This document shows, in pieces, positions 1-5,209 of a DNA stretch of 6,023 nt. Every line of letters begins with the position of its first letter. The first letter of the stretch is position 1. The notes under the pieces were generated by a model, which worked only from the letters and a program-made list of their open reading frames with translations, did no database searches and had not been told where the DNA came from. Source of the stretch: Candidatus Collierbacteria bacterium (GTDB lineage Bacteria; Patescibacteriota; Microgenomatia; UBA1400; MFAQ01); assembly GCA_023245265.1 (NCBI GenBank), contig JAHFKQ010000047.1, positions 1-6,023 of the forward strand. The letters are read 5' to 3'. The position numbers were made by a program, and so were the translations under genes.

Positions 1-2
1 GT

Positions 3-368
3 CACACTGTCGGTCGTGGTCAAAAAGGCCAAAAGACCCGTGGCATTATCCCGCTTTGGTTCGACGGTGGTCAGCTCCCTTTGGTTCGCCGTACTCCTTT
101 TATCAAGGGTAAGCACCGTTTCCAGGTCATTAACCTTCAGCCCATCACGGTGAACTTCGACCGCTTGGACAAATTCCCGGCTAACTCCGTCATTGACTCT
201 CTCTTTCTCTCTACCGCCCTCAAAGTCAGTGAGAAGGAAGCCAAACGAGGTTTCAAAATTATTGCTACCGGTAAGCTCACCAAAGCCCTCCAAATCGCCG
301 TTCCGGCCTCCGCTGGTGCTATCAAGGCTATCGAGGCAGCTGGCGGCAAAATCGTCTCCTCCAAGTAA
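3..368 (+). CDS. rplO: 50S ribosomal protein L15 (3' part; start lies before the window)
   Basis: L15 is a protein of the large ribosomal subunit that joins late in assembly and contacts 23S rRNA. The reading frame is open from position 3 to the TAA at 366-368 and gives 121 residues; family members are about 145-150, so some 20-30 N-terminal residues are missing. The visible part opens with the basic, glycine-rich segment GRGQKGQKTRG, followed by FDGGQLPLVRR, the family's FEGGQ-PL-RR signature. The C-terminal domain ends in AIEAAGGKIV, which matches the typical close of L15. A TTG at 81 could be misread as a start, but the L15 homology runs well upstream of it. No terminator follows, so transcription may run on into the next gene. 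secY would normally be the next gene; here 1.86 kb of other genes intervenes. Identification is from motifs and is secure. Confidence 0.96.
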   Translation, partial: HTVGRGQKGQKTRGIIPLWFDGGQLPLVRRTPFIKGKHRFQVINLQPITVNFDRLDKFPANSVIDSLFLSTALKVSEKEAKRGFKIIATGKLTKALQIAVPASAGAIKAIEAAGGKIVSSK

Positions 369-373
369 GGTTC

Positions 374-397
374 TGCTATAATATCCTAGAACATTCA
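374..397 (+). promoter_or_regulatory. Extended -10 promoter of accessory unit 1 with shared start-site motif
   Basis: TGCTATAAT at 374-382 is a perfect extended -10 box (TGn-TATAAT). No convincing -35 is seen, as is usual for extended -10 promoters. AGAACATTCA (388-397) begins 6 nt after the box, where transcription should start, and it recurs at the same spacing in the promoter at 1266-1286. The promoter lies just after the rplO stop and would give a leader of about 25 nt for the gene at 414. Confidence 0.75.
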
Positions 398-406
398 AAT
401 TCTAGG
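385..406 (+). promoter_or_regulatory. Inverted repeat overlapping the Shine-Dalgarno of the gene at 414
   Basis: CCTAGAA (385-391) and TTCTAGG (400-406) are perfect 7-bp inverted arms around an 8-nt loop. The right arm covers the AGG of the Shine-Dalgarno AGGAGG (404-409). An mRNA starting near 388 would lack the CCT of the left arm and form at most a 4-bp stem. Read-through RNA from rplO would carry the full hairpin and have part of the ribosome site paired. No T-run follows, so it is not a terminator. Confidence 0.5.
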
Positions 407-413
407 AGGTTTC

Positions 414-845
414 ATGCTCAATATCCGCTTTCGGAATCTGCCCCCTTATGTCCATAATCCGCAGGATTTTTCTTTCCGCCCGGACCATCTGGACACCCTT
501 CGACAGGTTATAGGCACCGTTTTGAGTTGCCCTGCCGACTTACCCTGCCTCATTTTGGAAAGATCCGAGGATCAGCTAATCATCGGATCCGAGCTCGAGG
601 ATGCCCCCGTGCAAGTCATTATTGAATCGTACTCGGACACTCTCACTCATTCGAACAAATCAGGGCTTGCTCAGGCAGTCTACAGTTTCCTCAAGATCTA
701 CCATTTTGACAAAGATTTATCAATCCGTTTTGTGGCCCTTCCCGAAGGGCTCTTGTTTACCGAAAAAGAGGGAAAGCTGATTCCCACCCCTCATCTGCCG
801 ACACCGCACTTCAATTATCGCGGCTTTCATCAGGGCAAACGCTAA
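414..845 (+). CDS. Hypothetical protein, first gene of accessory unit 1
   Basis: I do not recognise this 143-aa protein. The ATG at 414 is chosen because AGGAGG (404-409) sits 4 nt before it. The sequence has no signal peptide or membrane segment and looks like a soluble mixed alpha/beta protein. Visible points are a helix-like stretch around residues 24-38, two cysteines (C39, C45), an acidic segment ERSEDQLIIGSELED around 49-63, and a proline/histidine-rich tail with PTPH twice (about 124-133) ending in a basic GKR. It has its own extended -10 promoter and is separated by 12 nt from the next gene, so the two are co-transcribed. It takes the same place in its unit as the cysteine-rich gene at 1311 does in the second unit, but the two first genes show no similarity by eye. 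The gene is probably real; its function is unknown. Confidence 0.8.
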   Translation: MLNIRFRNLPPYVHNPQDFSFRPDHLDTLRQVIGTVLSCPADLPCLILERSEDQLIIGSELEDAPVQVIIESYSDTLTHSNKSGLAQAVYSFLKIYHFDKDLSIRFVALPEGLLFTEKEGKLIPTPHLPTPHFNYRGFHQGKR

Positions 846-857
846 GAGGGAGGATCT

Positions 858-1229
858 ATGGACTCTTTACTCACTGTGAACAAGCTGGGCTTTGCCAAAG
901 ATACAAACGGCAGTCCCACATACAACGAAAAATACGGCGTTTTTTACTTTGCCTCGGAACAAAGTGATACTCTCGTAACTTATTTTAACCTCAAGAGCTT
1001 GACTGAGAAAAAAAATGTTGTCGGCACTCTGGTCCAGGGTGACGACGATGACTTGAACTTGTCCCATGGCTGCCTCTCATTCGAGTTTAAAAAAGGGTTG
1101 GTGGAACTTTCTTGGACCAATCGTGAAGGTCGGCAATCGGCTACCTTTGATGAAATCGAACTGGTACAGTATATGGAGGTTCATTGGGTCAGAACCCTCG
1201 TAAAAAACCGCACCGACGGCTATCTCTAA
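858..1229 (+). CDS. Small soluble protein of a locally duplicated family, copy 1
   Basis: The protein has 123 residues. The ATG at 858 is set by the Shine-Dalgarno GGGAGG (848-853), 4 nt upstream. It is paralogous to the product of the gene at 1823: both start with M(D/N)S(L/I)LT(V/I)NKLG, share a central NL(K/E)(S/P)L, and end in a matching block, W-x-x-x-G-x-Q-x-A-(S/T)-FDE(I/V)ELV followed by LV. Hydrophobic residues alternate, as in a small beta-rich domain. An insert holding DDDD (around residues 62-65) has no clear counterpart in copy 2. There is no signal peptide, membrane segment or cysteine cluster. It is the last gene of unit 1 and is followed after 7 nt by a strong intrinsic terminator. 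I do not know the family. The pairing of this family with an unrelated first gene in two adjacent units suggests a shared accessory or partner role, which is inference. Confidence 0.82.
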   Translation: MDSLLTVNKLGFAKDTNGSPTYNEKYGVFYFASEQSDTLVTYFNLKSLTEKKNVVGTLVQGDDDDLNLSHGCLSFEFKKGLVELSWTNREGRQSATFDEIELVQYMEVHWVRTLVKNRTDGYL

Positions 1230-1236
1230 AATTCTT

Positions 1237-1261
1237 ACCACCCCTCCCGGGGTGGTTTTTT
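1237..1261 (+). terminator. Intrinsic terminator of accessory unit 1
   Basis: A perfect 8-bp GC-rich stem, ACCACCCC (1237-1244) with GGGGTGGT (1249-1256), encloses the loop TCCC and runs directly into six T residues (1256-1261). It begins 7 nt after the stop of the gene at 858. Confidence 0.93.
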
Positions 1262-1265
1262 GTAG

Positions 1266-1286
1266 TAAAATTCCCCAGAACATTCA
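1266..1286 (+). promoter_or_regulatory. Promoter of accessory unit 2 with shared start-site motif
   Basis: A -10-like TAAAAT (1266-1271) lies right after the unit 1 terminator. After 5 nt comes AGAACATTCA (1277-1286), identical to 388-397 and at the same distance from the -10 box as in unit 1. The match continues as nATT after the 10-mer in both. No -35 is visible; its expected place is taken by the terminator stem. The call rests largely on this match. Confidence 0.6.
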
Positions 1287-1310
1287 CATTTTGTCCCTAA
1301 ATGGAGGCCC

Positions 1311-1805
1311 ATGGACACAAACTCAATTCTTCATCGTATCAACATCGATTTTTTTCTTTTCCCGACGACTGTTGTTCAAGATCTCAAGGTGATTGCCCTT
1401 TGTCGATCTCCCTACTATAAGCACCCCGTGGGTTGTCCGAACTGGGCCAGGAAAGATGGCTGTCCACCTCGAACCAAGCCATTTCTGAGTGTCTACCAAT
1501 CGACGGTCTATGCTGCCATCGCCCGCTTGGACTTTGGTAAGTATCTGGAACTCAAAGCTAAGCTTCACCCGGGCTGGACCGATAAGGCTCTAAAAAATCC
1601 TCGCCACTGGCAAGGCCATCTGCGCGCGGCCCTCAAAAACTACTTAACTCCGGATAGAATTCCTGGCGGCTTCGAAATAGTTAAAAATGCCGAGGCCATG
1701 GGCATTAATCTTTTTGAAACCTGCGCCAACGCCGGTTTCGTCCTTGAAAGAGATCCCAAGGCTTTCGTCTGTCATGTCAACCTTTTGGCAAGAATTAAGG
1801 AGTAG
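1311..1805 (+). CDS. Cysteine-rich putative metal-binding protein (DUF2284-like), first gene of accessory unit 2
   Basis: The protein has 164 residues. The ATG at 1311 follows GGAGG (1303-1307) by only 3 nt, a rather tight spacing. Five cysteines stand out. C31, C42 and C51 form C-x10-C-x8-C-P-P with GCPNW before the GCPP, and C138 and C154 lie near the C terminus in an MGINLFETCANAG context. The C/CP-x-(Y/W)/CPP arrangement resembles the predicted metal-binding DUF2284 proteins, whose cysteines may hold a metal or iron-sulfur centre. That resemblance is by pattern memory and the biochemical role is unproven even for the family. There is no signal peptide or membrane span, so it should be cytosolic. 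The next gene follows after 17 nt and belongs to the same transcript. The coding call is strong; the family name is tentative. Confidence 0.72.
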   Translation: MDTNSILHRINIDFFLFPTTVVQDLKVIALCRSPYYKHPVGCPNWARKDGCPPRTKPFLSVYQSTVYAAIARLDFGKYLELKAKLHPGWTDKALKNPRHWQGHLRAALKNYLTPDRIPGGFEIVKNAEAMGINLFETCANAGFVLERDPKAFVCHVNLLARIKE

Positions 1806-1810
1806 ATTCC

Positions 1811-1818
1811 TAAGGAGG
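1811..1818 (+). promoter_or_regulatory. Full-length Shine-Dalgarno sequence for the gene at 1823
   Basis: TAAGGAGG is complementary to the 3' end of typical bacterial 16S rRNA over all eight bases and lies 4 nt before the ATG at 1823. It fixes that start and predicts strong initiation of the second gene of unit 2, independent of coupling to the first. Confidence 0.85.
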
Positions 1819-1822
1819 ATAT

Positions 1823-2158
1823 ATGAATTCGATACTCACCATTAATAAGTTAGGCCATGCCACTATTGACGACCGTTCGAACATGTTTATTCGGGCTGAG
1901 TCTGATAAGGCCTTACTAGTCTTGCAAAATTTGGAACCTCTTTATCTCGTTCAAAACATCATCTCTCGTTTGGAAACTCCGGTTAAACTTAAAATCGGCG
2001 AATCTTACCGGCTCACCTTTGATCCCTTTAATGTTTATATCAATTGGGAAGCCGGTGGCCAACAAATTGCCTCGTTTGACGAGGTCGAGCTGGTTAAAAT
2101 GATTAATATTGGCCAAGTTCACGATTTGGTCGTTTCTCGCAAAGCCAAATCCTCATAA
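1823..2158 (+). CDS. Small soluble protein of a locally duplicated family, copy 2
   Basis: This 111-aa protein is a paralogue of the product of the gene at 858. Shared landmarks are the N-terminal NKLG (residues 8-11 in both), the central NLEPL/NLKSL, a beta-strand-like (S/T)F-(E/D) segment followed by W, then Q-x-A-(S/T)-FDE(V/I)ELV, and a final LV before a basic stretch. Copy 2 is shorter, lacks the DDDD insert and contains no cysteine. No membrane segment or signal peptide is visible. It is the last gene of unit 2; a terminator starts 7 nt after its stop, the same distance as in unit 1. The family is unknown to me. The conserved FDE(I/V)ELV block would be the best handle for finding relatives. 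Confidence 0.83.
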   Translation: MNSILTINKLGHATIDDRSNMFIRAESDKALLVLQNLEPLYLVQNIISRLETPVKLKIGESYRLTFDPFNVYINWEAGGQQIASFDEVELVKMINIGQVHDLVVSRKAKSS

Positions 2159-2165
2159 ATTTCTT

Positions 2166-2188
2166 AACCCCGCTACGGCGGGGTTTTT
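2166..2188 (+). terminator. Intrinsic terminator of accessory unit 2 (UNCG-type loop)
   Basis: AACCCCGC (2166-2173) pairs perfectly with GCGGGGTT (2178-2185) around the loop TACG, giving C(UACG)G in RNA, an extra-stable UNCG tetraloop. A T-run (2184-2188) follows. It closes the inserted cassette just before the secY promoter. Confidence 0.93.
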
Positions 2189-2207
2189 GTGTTTTAATCT
2201 CCGAAGC

Positions 2208-2216
2208 TGGTAGAAT
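2208..2216 (+). promoter_or_regulatory. Extended -10 promoter of secY
   Basis: TGGTAGAAT fits TGn-TAnAAT. Its end is 12 nt before the secY ATG, so the predicted mRNA leader is only about 6 nt. The site sits just after the unit 2 terminator, so secY needs a promoter here. No clear -35 is seen. Confidence 0.65.
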
Positions 2217-2228
2217 AAGAGTCACGAT

Positions 2229-3509
2229 ATGAATAATGTATTAGCCCCTTTCCGCGCGATGCTGAAGATCAAGGGTCTTCGAAATCGCCTCATCTTCACC
2301 GCCCTTGTCATTGCTATCTTCCGTCTGGTCGCCCATATTCCGGCTCCCGGAATTAATTTGTCGGCCCTCAAACAGCTTTTTGGCGGTTCCGCTTTTCTCT
2401 CTCTTTTGGATATTTTTTCCGGCGGCACCCTCACCAATTTCTCCGTCATGGCCCTTGGTTTAAATCCTTATATCAACGCCTCCATTATTATCCAAATGCT
2501 CGGCATGGTTGTTCCCAAGTTAGAAGAGCTCCAAAAAGAAGGGGACTACGGCCGCCAGAAAATCAATCAATACACTCGTCTTCTCACCATTCCTCTGTGT
2601 TTCTTCCAAGGCATTGCTTTGATTATGCTTCTTCGCGGTCAAGGTCTCACCACCACGGCCGATCCTCTCAAACTGGCGTCTATTGTCTTTACCCTGGCCG
2701 CCGGTACCTCTTTTCTCATCTGGCTCGGTGAACAGCTCAACGATTACGGTGTGGGGAACGGCATTAGTTTAATTATCTTCGTCGGTATCGTTACTCGTCT
2801 TCCCGTCGCCGCCGCCCAGATGTTTGCCACCCTCGATCCGACCAAAATCTTCATGTACTTAATGTTTGCTTTCTTTGCCGTCGCTTCCGTCTACGCCATT
2901 ATCCGCGTCGGTGAAGCCGTTCGTGAAGTGCCGATTCAGTCGGCCCGTCGCGGTGGTTCTTTCGTTTCCACCGTCGGCAATCACTTGCCTCTTCGTTTGA
3001 ATCAGGCGGGAGTTATTCCCATCATCTTTGCCGTTTCTTTTATGCTTATCCCTAATTTACTCGGACGCGTTTTTGCGGGGTCTAGCCAAGCCTGGTTGGC
3101 GGCCGCTTCCCGCAGTATTACTTTATATTTGGCTCCGAATACTGTTTTATATAACAGTTTGTATTTCGGTCTGGTTGTGGCCTTCTGTTATTTTTATACC
3201 GCCGTGGTCTTCAATCCGGAAAAAATTGCCAAAGACCTGCGTTCCTCCGGCTCTTTTATTCCCGGCATCCGTCCCGGTCCCAACACTGTAGATTACCTTA
3301 ACTTTGTTTTAAACCGCATCACTTTGGTCGGCGCCTCTTTCCTTGGCTTAGTCGCTATCTTCCCTTCTATCATTTCCGGGATGACGGGCATTACTGGTCT
3401 AGCCATCGGTGGTACCGGTATTCTCATCGTCGTTTCGGTCGTCTTGGAAATCTTGAAGTCGATCAACTCTCAGCTCTACATGTACAGCTACGACAAGTTC
3501 CTCGACTAG
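2229..3509 (+). CDS. secY: Preprotein translocase channel subunit SecY
   Basis: SecY forms the membrane channel of the Sec translocon, through which SecA or the ribosome passes unfolded proteins, working with SecE and SecG. The 426-aa length and roughly ten hydrophobic helices fit the family. Visible signatures are the first helix (about 20-36), the plug and second-helix region SGGTLTNFSVMALGLNPYIN (64-83), GEQLNDYGVGNGISLI (167-182), the cytosolic loop VPIQSARRG (234-242), which corresponds to the family's IPVQYA-RG, then HLPLRLNQAGVIPIIF (252-267), FNPEKIAKDLRSSG (328-341) and the last helix near 394-409. The ATG at 2229 has no Shine-Dalgarno (only a weak AAGAG at 2217-2221), and the predicted transcript starts about 6 nt before it. 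No terminator follows; its TAG directly abuts the stop of the opposite-strand gene. Identification is certain. Confidence 0.98.
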   Translation: MNNVLAPFRAMLKIKGLRNRLIFTALVIAIFRLVAHIPAPGINLSALKQLFGGSAFLSLLDIFSGGTLTNFSVMALGLNPYINASIIIQMLGMVVPKLEELQKEGDYGRQKINQYTRLLTIPLCFFQGIALIMLLRGQGLTTTADPLKLASIVFTLAAGTSFLIWLGEQLNDYGVGNGISLIIFVGIVTRLPVAAAQMFATLDPTKIFMYLMFAFFAVASVYAIIRVGEAVREVPIQSARRGGSFVSTVGNHLPLRLNQAGVIPIIFAVSFMLIPNLLGRVFAGSSQAWLAAASRSITLYLAPNTVLYNSLYFGLVVAFCYFYTAVVFNPEKIAKDLRSSGSFIPGIRPGPNTVDYLNFVLNRITLVGASFLGLVAIFPSIISGMTGITGLAIGGTGILIVVSVVLEILKSINSQLYMYSYDKFLD

Positions 3510-3758
3510 TTACTGGCAGTTATTTCTCACTCTCTTAACTAAGGCCGTCAGTGTTCCATATGTTTCCCTTGGGCTGAGTATTGTTCCCGTATTCACGCAA
3601 TTTCTAAGTTTTAAAGTAGTCGCCGTCTCGGCTACATATACCTCATGCCAATACTTCGCGTCCTTACCTTCAATATAAAATCTATTTTTTAGCACACCAA
3701 CCAATATCCCAAACACTGCCAATACTACCAAGACCACTACAAACTTTTTGTTGGACAT
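3510..3758 (-). CDS. Small membrane-anchored protein with extracytoplasmic tail, opposite strand
   Basis: The protein has 82 residues and I do not recognise it. MSNKK is followed by one strongly hydrophobic segment (about 6-23), an uncleaved signal-anchor type, then a polar tail of about 58 residues with two cysteines (C54, C81) that could form a disulfide outside the cell. The start is supported by a perfect TATAAT (3765-3770 on the minus strand) ending 6 nt before the ATG, the same leaderless arrangement as adk and map. No Shine-Dalgarno is present. It is the only minus-strand gene here. Its stop (3510-3512) directly touches the secY stop, and its 5' end faces adk across 56 bp. Base composition looks more AT-rich than its neighbours, which could mean recent arrival or relaxed constraint. 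An insertion between secY and adk against the operon direction is unusual. Confidence 0.72.
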   Translation of the reverse strand: MSNKKFVVVLVVLAVFGILVGVLKNRFYIEGKDAKYWHEVYVAETATTLKLRNCVNTGTILSPRETYGTLTALVKRVRNNCQ

Positions 3759-3764
3759 AATTCA

Positions 3765-3795
3765 ATTATACCTGCGGTATGTTTCGGTATCTCAA
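3765..3795 (-). promoter_or_regulatory. Promoter of the minus-strand gene
   Basis: Read on the minus strand, TTGAGA (3795-3790) and TATAAT (3770-3765) are separated by 19 nt, slightly long. The -10 ends 6 nt before the ATG, so transcription should begin at or within a base of the start codon. The region is shared with the divergent adk promoter. Confidence 0.65.
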
Positions 3796-3802
3796 AGTAA
3801 GA

Positions 3803-3808
3803 TAAAAT
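3803..3808 (+). promoter_or_regulatory. -10 element of adk, leaderless arrangement
   Basis: TAAAAT ends exactly 6 nt before the adk ATG, placing the expected transcription start on the A of the ATG. No -35 resembling TTGACA is seen and there is no Shine-Dalgarno. Because the minus-strand gene lies between secY and adk, adk probably needs this promoter. Confidence 0.6.
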
Positions 3809-3814
3809 CAAGCT

Positions 3815-4375
3815 ATGAATTTAATTATATTAGGCCCCCAAGGTTCGGGCAAAGGTACTCAGGCCAAACTGCTGGCCGAAAAATTCGGCCTTACTCATGT
3901 TTCCTCCGGCTCTCTTCTCCGCGAGTTTGCCAAAAACGGGACTGAAAAAGGCAAATTAGTAGCCGACCTCTTGACTACCGGCGCCCTGCTTCCGTTTGAT
4001 ACCGTCATGGAAGTTATCGAACCGGTGATTACTGGCGCGAAAAATGGTTTCATCCTTGATGGTTCTCCTCGTGATGCCATGCAGGCCGAGTATCTGGAGT
4101 GGTTCTTGAAAGAGCGGCACCTTACCATCGATAAAGTTATTTTTCTGGATATCTCTCGGGCAGAAAGTCTCTCTCGTCTTCAAAAAAGAGCCCAACTCGA
4201 AAATCGTTCCGACGATACTCCTGCCGCCATTCACGAGAGACTTGATATCTACGACCATGAAACCAAACCGGTGATTGATTACTACCGTCAGAAAGGTCTT
4301 CTTCTCGAAATCGACGGCACCGGCGATATTCAAAAGATTTTTACCGATATCGTCAGTAAGTTAGGGTTAGCGTAA
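3815..4375 (+). CDS. adk: Adenylate kinase, short-LID type
   Basis: Adenylate kinase catalyses ATP + AMP = 2 ADP in the cytosol and keeps adenine nucleotides in balance. The P-loop GPQGSGKGT covers residues 7-15, the NMP-binding part is about 30-60, and DGSPRD (82-87) matches the family's DGFPR-x. The C-terminal RSDDTPAAIHERLDIYD (131-147) matches R-DD-x(4)-RL-x-x-Y. At 186 residues it lacks the extended LID insertion of about 30 residues: R125 is followed within six residues by R131, with no zinc-binding cysteines. The usual STGD(L/M)LR appears as SSGSLLR (30-36), so the AMP-site threonine is Ser31, a mild change, and the conserved aspartate is Ser33, a less common one; R36 is kept. Other nucleoside monophosphate kinases share these motifs, but position between secY and map supports adk. 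map follows after 9 nt. Confidence 0.95.
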   Translation: MNLIILGPQGSGKGTQAKLLAEKFGLTHVSSGSLLREFAKNGTEKGKLVADLLTTGALLPFDTVMEVIEPVITGAKNGFILDGSPRDAMQAEYLEWFLKERHLTIDKVIFLDISRAESLSRLQKRAQLENRSDDTPAAIHERLDIYDHETKPVIDYYRQKGLLLEIDGTGDIQKIFTDIVSKLGLA

Positions 4376-4378
4376 AAT
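4373..4378 (+). promoter_or_regulatory. -10-like element of map overlapping the adk stop codon
   Basis: TAAAAT, whose first three bases are the adk stop codon, ends exactly 6 nt before the map ATG, the same geometry as adk and the minus-strand gene. There is no -35 and no Shine-Dalgarno. Translational coupling to adk across the 9-nt gap is an alternative that would not need this promoter. Confidence 0.45.
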
Positions 4379-4384
4379 ACACCC

Positions 4385-5119
4385 ATGACAAAGTATCAAG
4401 CTATGGTTGAAGGCGGCAAACGCTTAGGTTGGATCAAAGGTCAGCTGCCGGCCATGATTAAAGTGGGTGTTACTCCTCTCGAGATCGATGCTTTTGTTGA
4501 TCGAGCCATCCTTGATGGGGGAGACAAGCACTCTTTCAAAACCGTCGATCATTATAAATTTGCCACCTGTATCAATGTGAATGCTGGCATGGTTCACGGT
4601 CTCCCGGGGTCCACTCCTTTTAAGGACGGTGATGTCGTCAAAGTCGATATGGGTCTCATTCACGAAGGTTATCACCTAGACACTTCTTTAACAGTCCAAG
4701 TCGGTACCCCCACTCCGTCAGTGACCAAGTTCCTGGATGCCAGCCGGCGCTCTTTGGCAGCAGCCATTTTTATGGCCTGTCCCGGTAACACCGTTTTTGA
4801 CTTGGGCGAGGCGATGCAAAGAGTCGCCGAAGCCGAAGGCTACAATGTGGTCCGAGATCTTACTGGGCACGGTATCGGCCGTCAGCTTCACATGGAGCCC
4901 TTTATTCCCTGTTTTGCCGATCCTAAGAACAAAAAATTCGTTTTGGCCGTGGACCAAACGGTGGCCATCGAGGCTATGGTCACCATGGGGGACTATCACC
5001 TTGTCGAAGACCCGGATGGCTGGACTCTCTCTACTCAGGATGGTTCTCTCACCGCCATGTTCGAAGAAACCGTCTATATCACTGCTCAAGGTCCCCAAAT
5101 CCTCACCGCCGCGAACTAG
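4385..5119 (+). CDS. map: Methionine aminopeptidase, type I
   Basis: This cytosolic metalloprotease removes the initiator methionine from new proteins when the second residue is small. The 244-aa length is typical of the bacterial type I enzyme without extensions. The five metal ligands are visible as D88 (VDMG), D99 (HLDTSLT), H162 (GHGIGR), E196 (IEAM) and E227 (MFEET). The substrate-site histidines H71 (VHGLP) and H169 (LHMEP) are also present. The usual EHT after the last ligand is EET here (E228). The N terminus begins directly with the pita-bread fold. The gene has no Shine-Dalgarno and starts 9 nt after adk, so it is expressed from a leaderless start or by coupling. No terminator follows. 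infA or rpmJ, commonly next, is replaced by an unrelated unit with its own promoter. Confidence 0.96.
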   Translation: MTKYQAMVEGGKRLGWIKGQLPAMIKVGVTPLEIDAFVDRAILDGGDKHSFKTVDHYKFATCINVNAGMVHGLPGSTPFKDGDVVKVDMGLIHEGYHLDTSLTVQVGTPTPSVTKFLDASRRSLAAAIFMACPGNTVFDLGEAMQRVAEAEGYNVVRDLTGHGIGRQLHMEPFIPCFADPKNKKFVLAVDQTVAIEAMVTMGDYHLVEDPDGWTLSTQDGSLTAMFEETVYITAQGPQILTAAN

Positions 5120-5122
5120 TAA

Positions 5123-5161
5123 CAAATAAGCCTATAACTTGACAATAGTAGTCAAATAAGC
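5123..5161 (+). repeat. Direct repeat pair CAAATAAGC flanking the -35 box
   Basis: CAAATAAGC occurs at 5123-5131 and 5153-5161, 30 bp apart start to start, about three helical turns. The first copy is followed by CTATAAC and the second by TATACT, the -10 box. The pair could be regulator sites or a duplicated core promoter. TTGAC (5139-5143) and GTCAA (5151-5155) also form a 5-bp inverted repeat between and over them. Confidence 0.5.
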
Positions 5162-5167
5162 TATACT
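5139..5167 (+). promoter_or_regulatory. Near-consensus sigma-70 promoter for the 63-aa membrane protein
   Basis: TTGACA (5139-5144), a 17-nt spacer and TATACT (5162-5167) make this the best canonical promoter in the window. Transcription should start near 5174, giving a leader of about 67 nt before the ATG at 5241. Confidence 0.88.
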
Positions 5168-5209
5168 CTCCGAATCTGGTGTGAACCTAACATCCGTACT
5201 TTATATTTC

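Noticed and set aside
385..406. Terminator for rplO
   Set aside because: The 7-bp stem is not GC-rich and has no T-run after it; it overlaps a Shine-Dalgarno instead.
3028..3291. 87-codon plus-strand frame inside secY
   Set aside because: It lies wholly inside secY in another frame and shows no independent start signal or family pattern.
3748..3945. Open frame of 65 codons on the plus strand over the adk start
   Set aside because: It overlaps adk in another frame and has no ribosome site. The P-loop protein is clearly the real product.
4718..5129. Long open frames of 130-135 codons on both strands over map
   Set aside because: map carries all five metal ligands, so these are shadows caused by its codon pattern.
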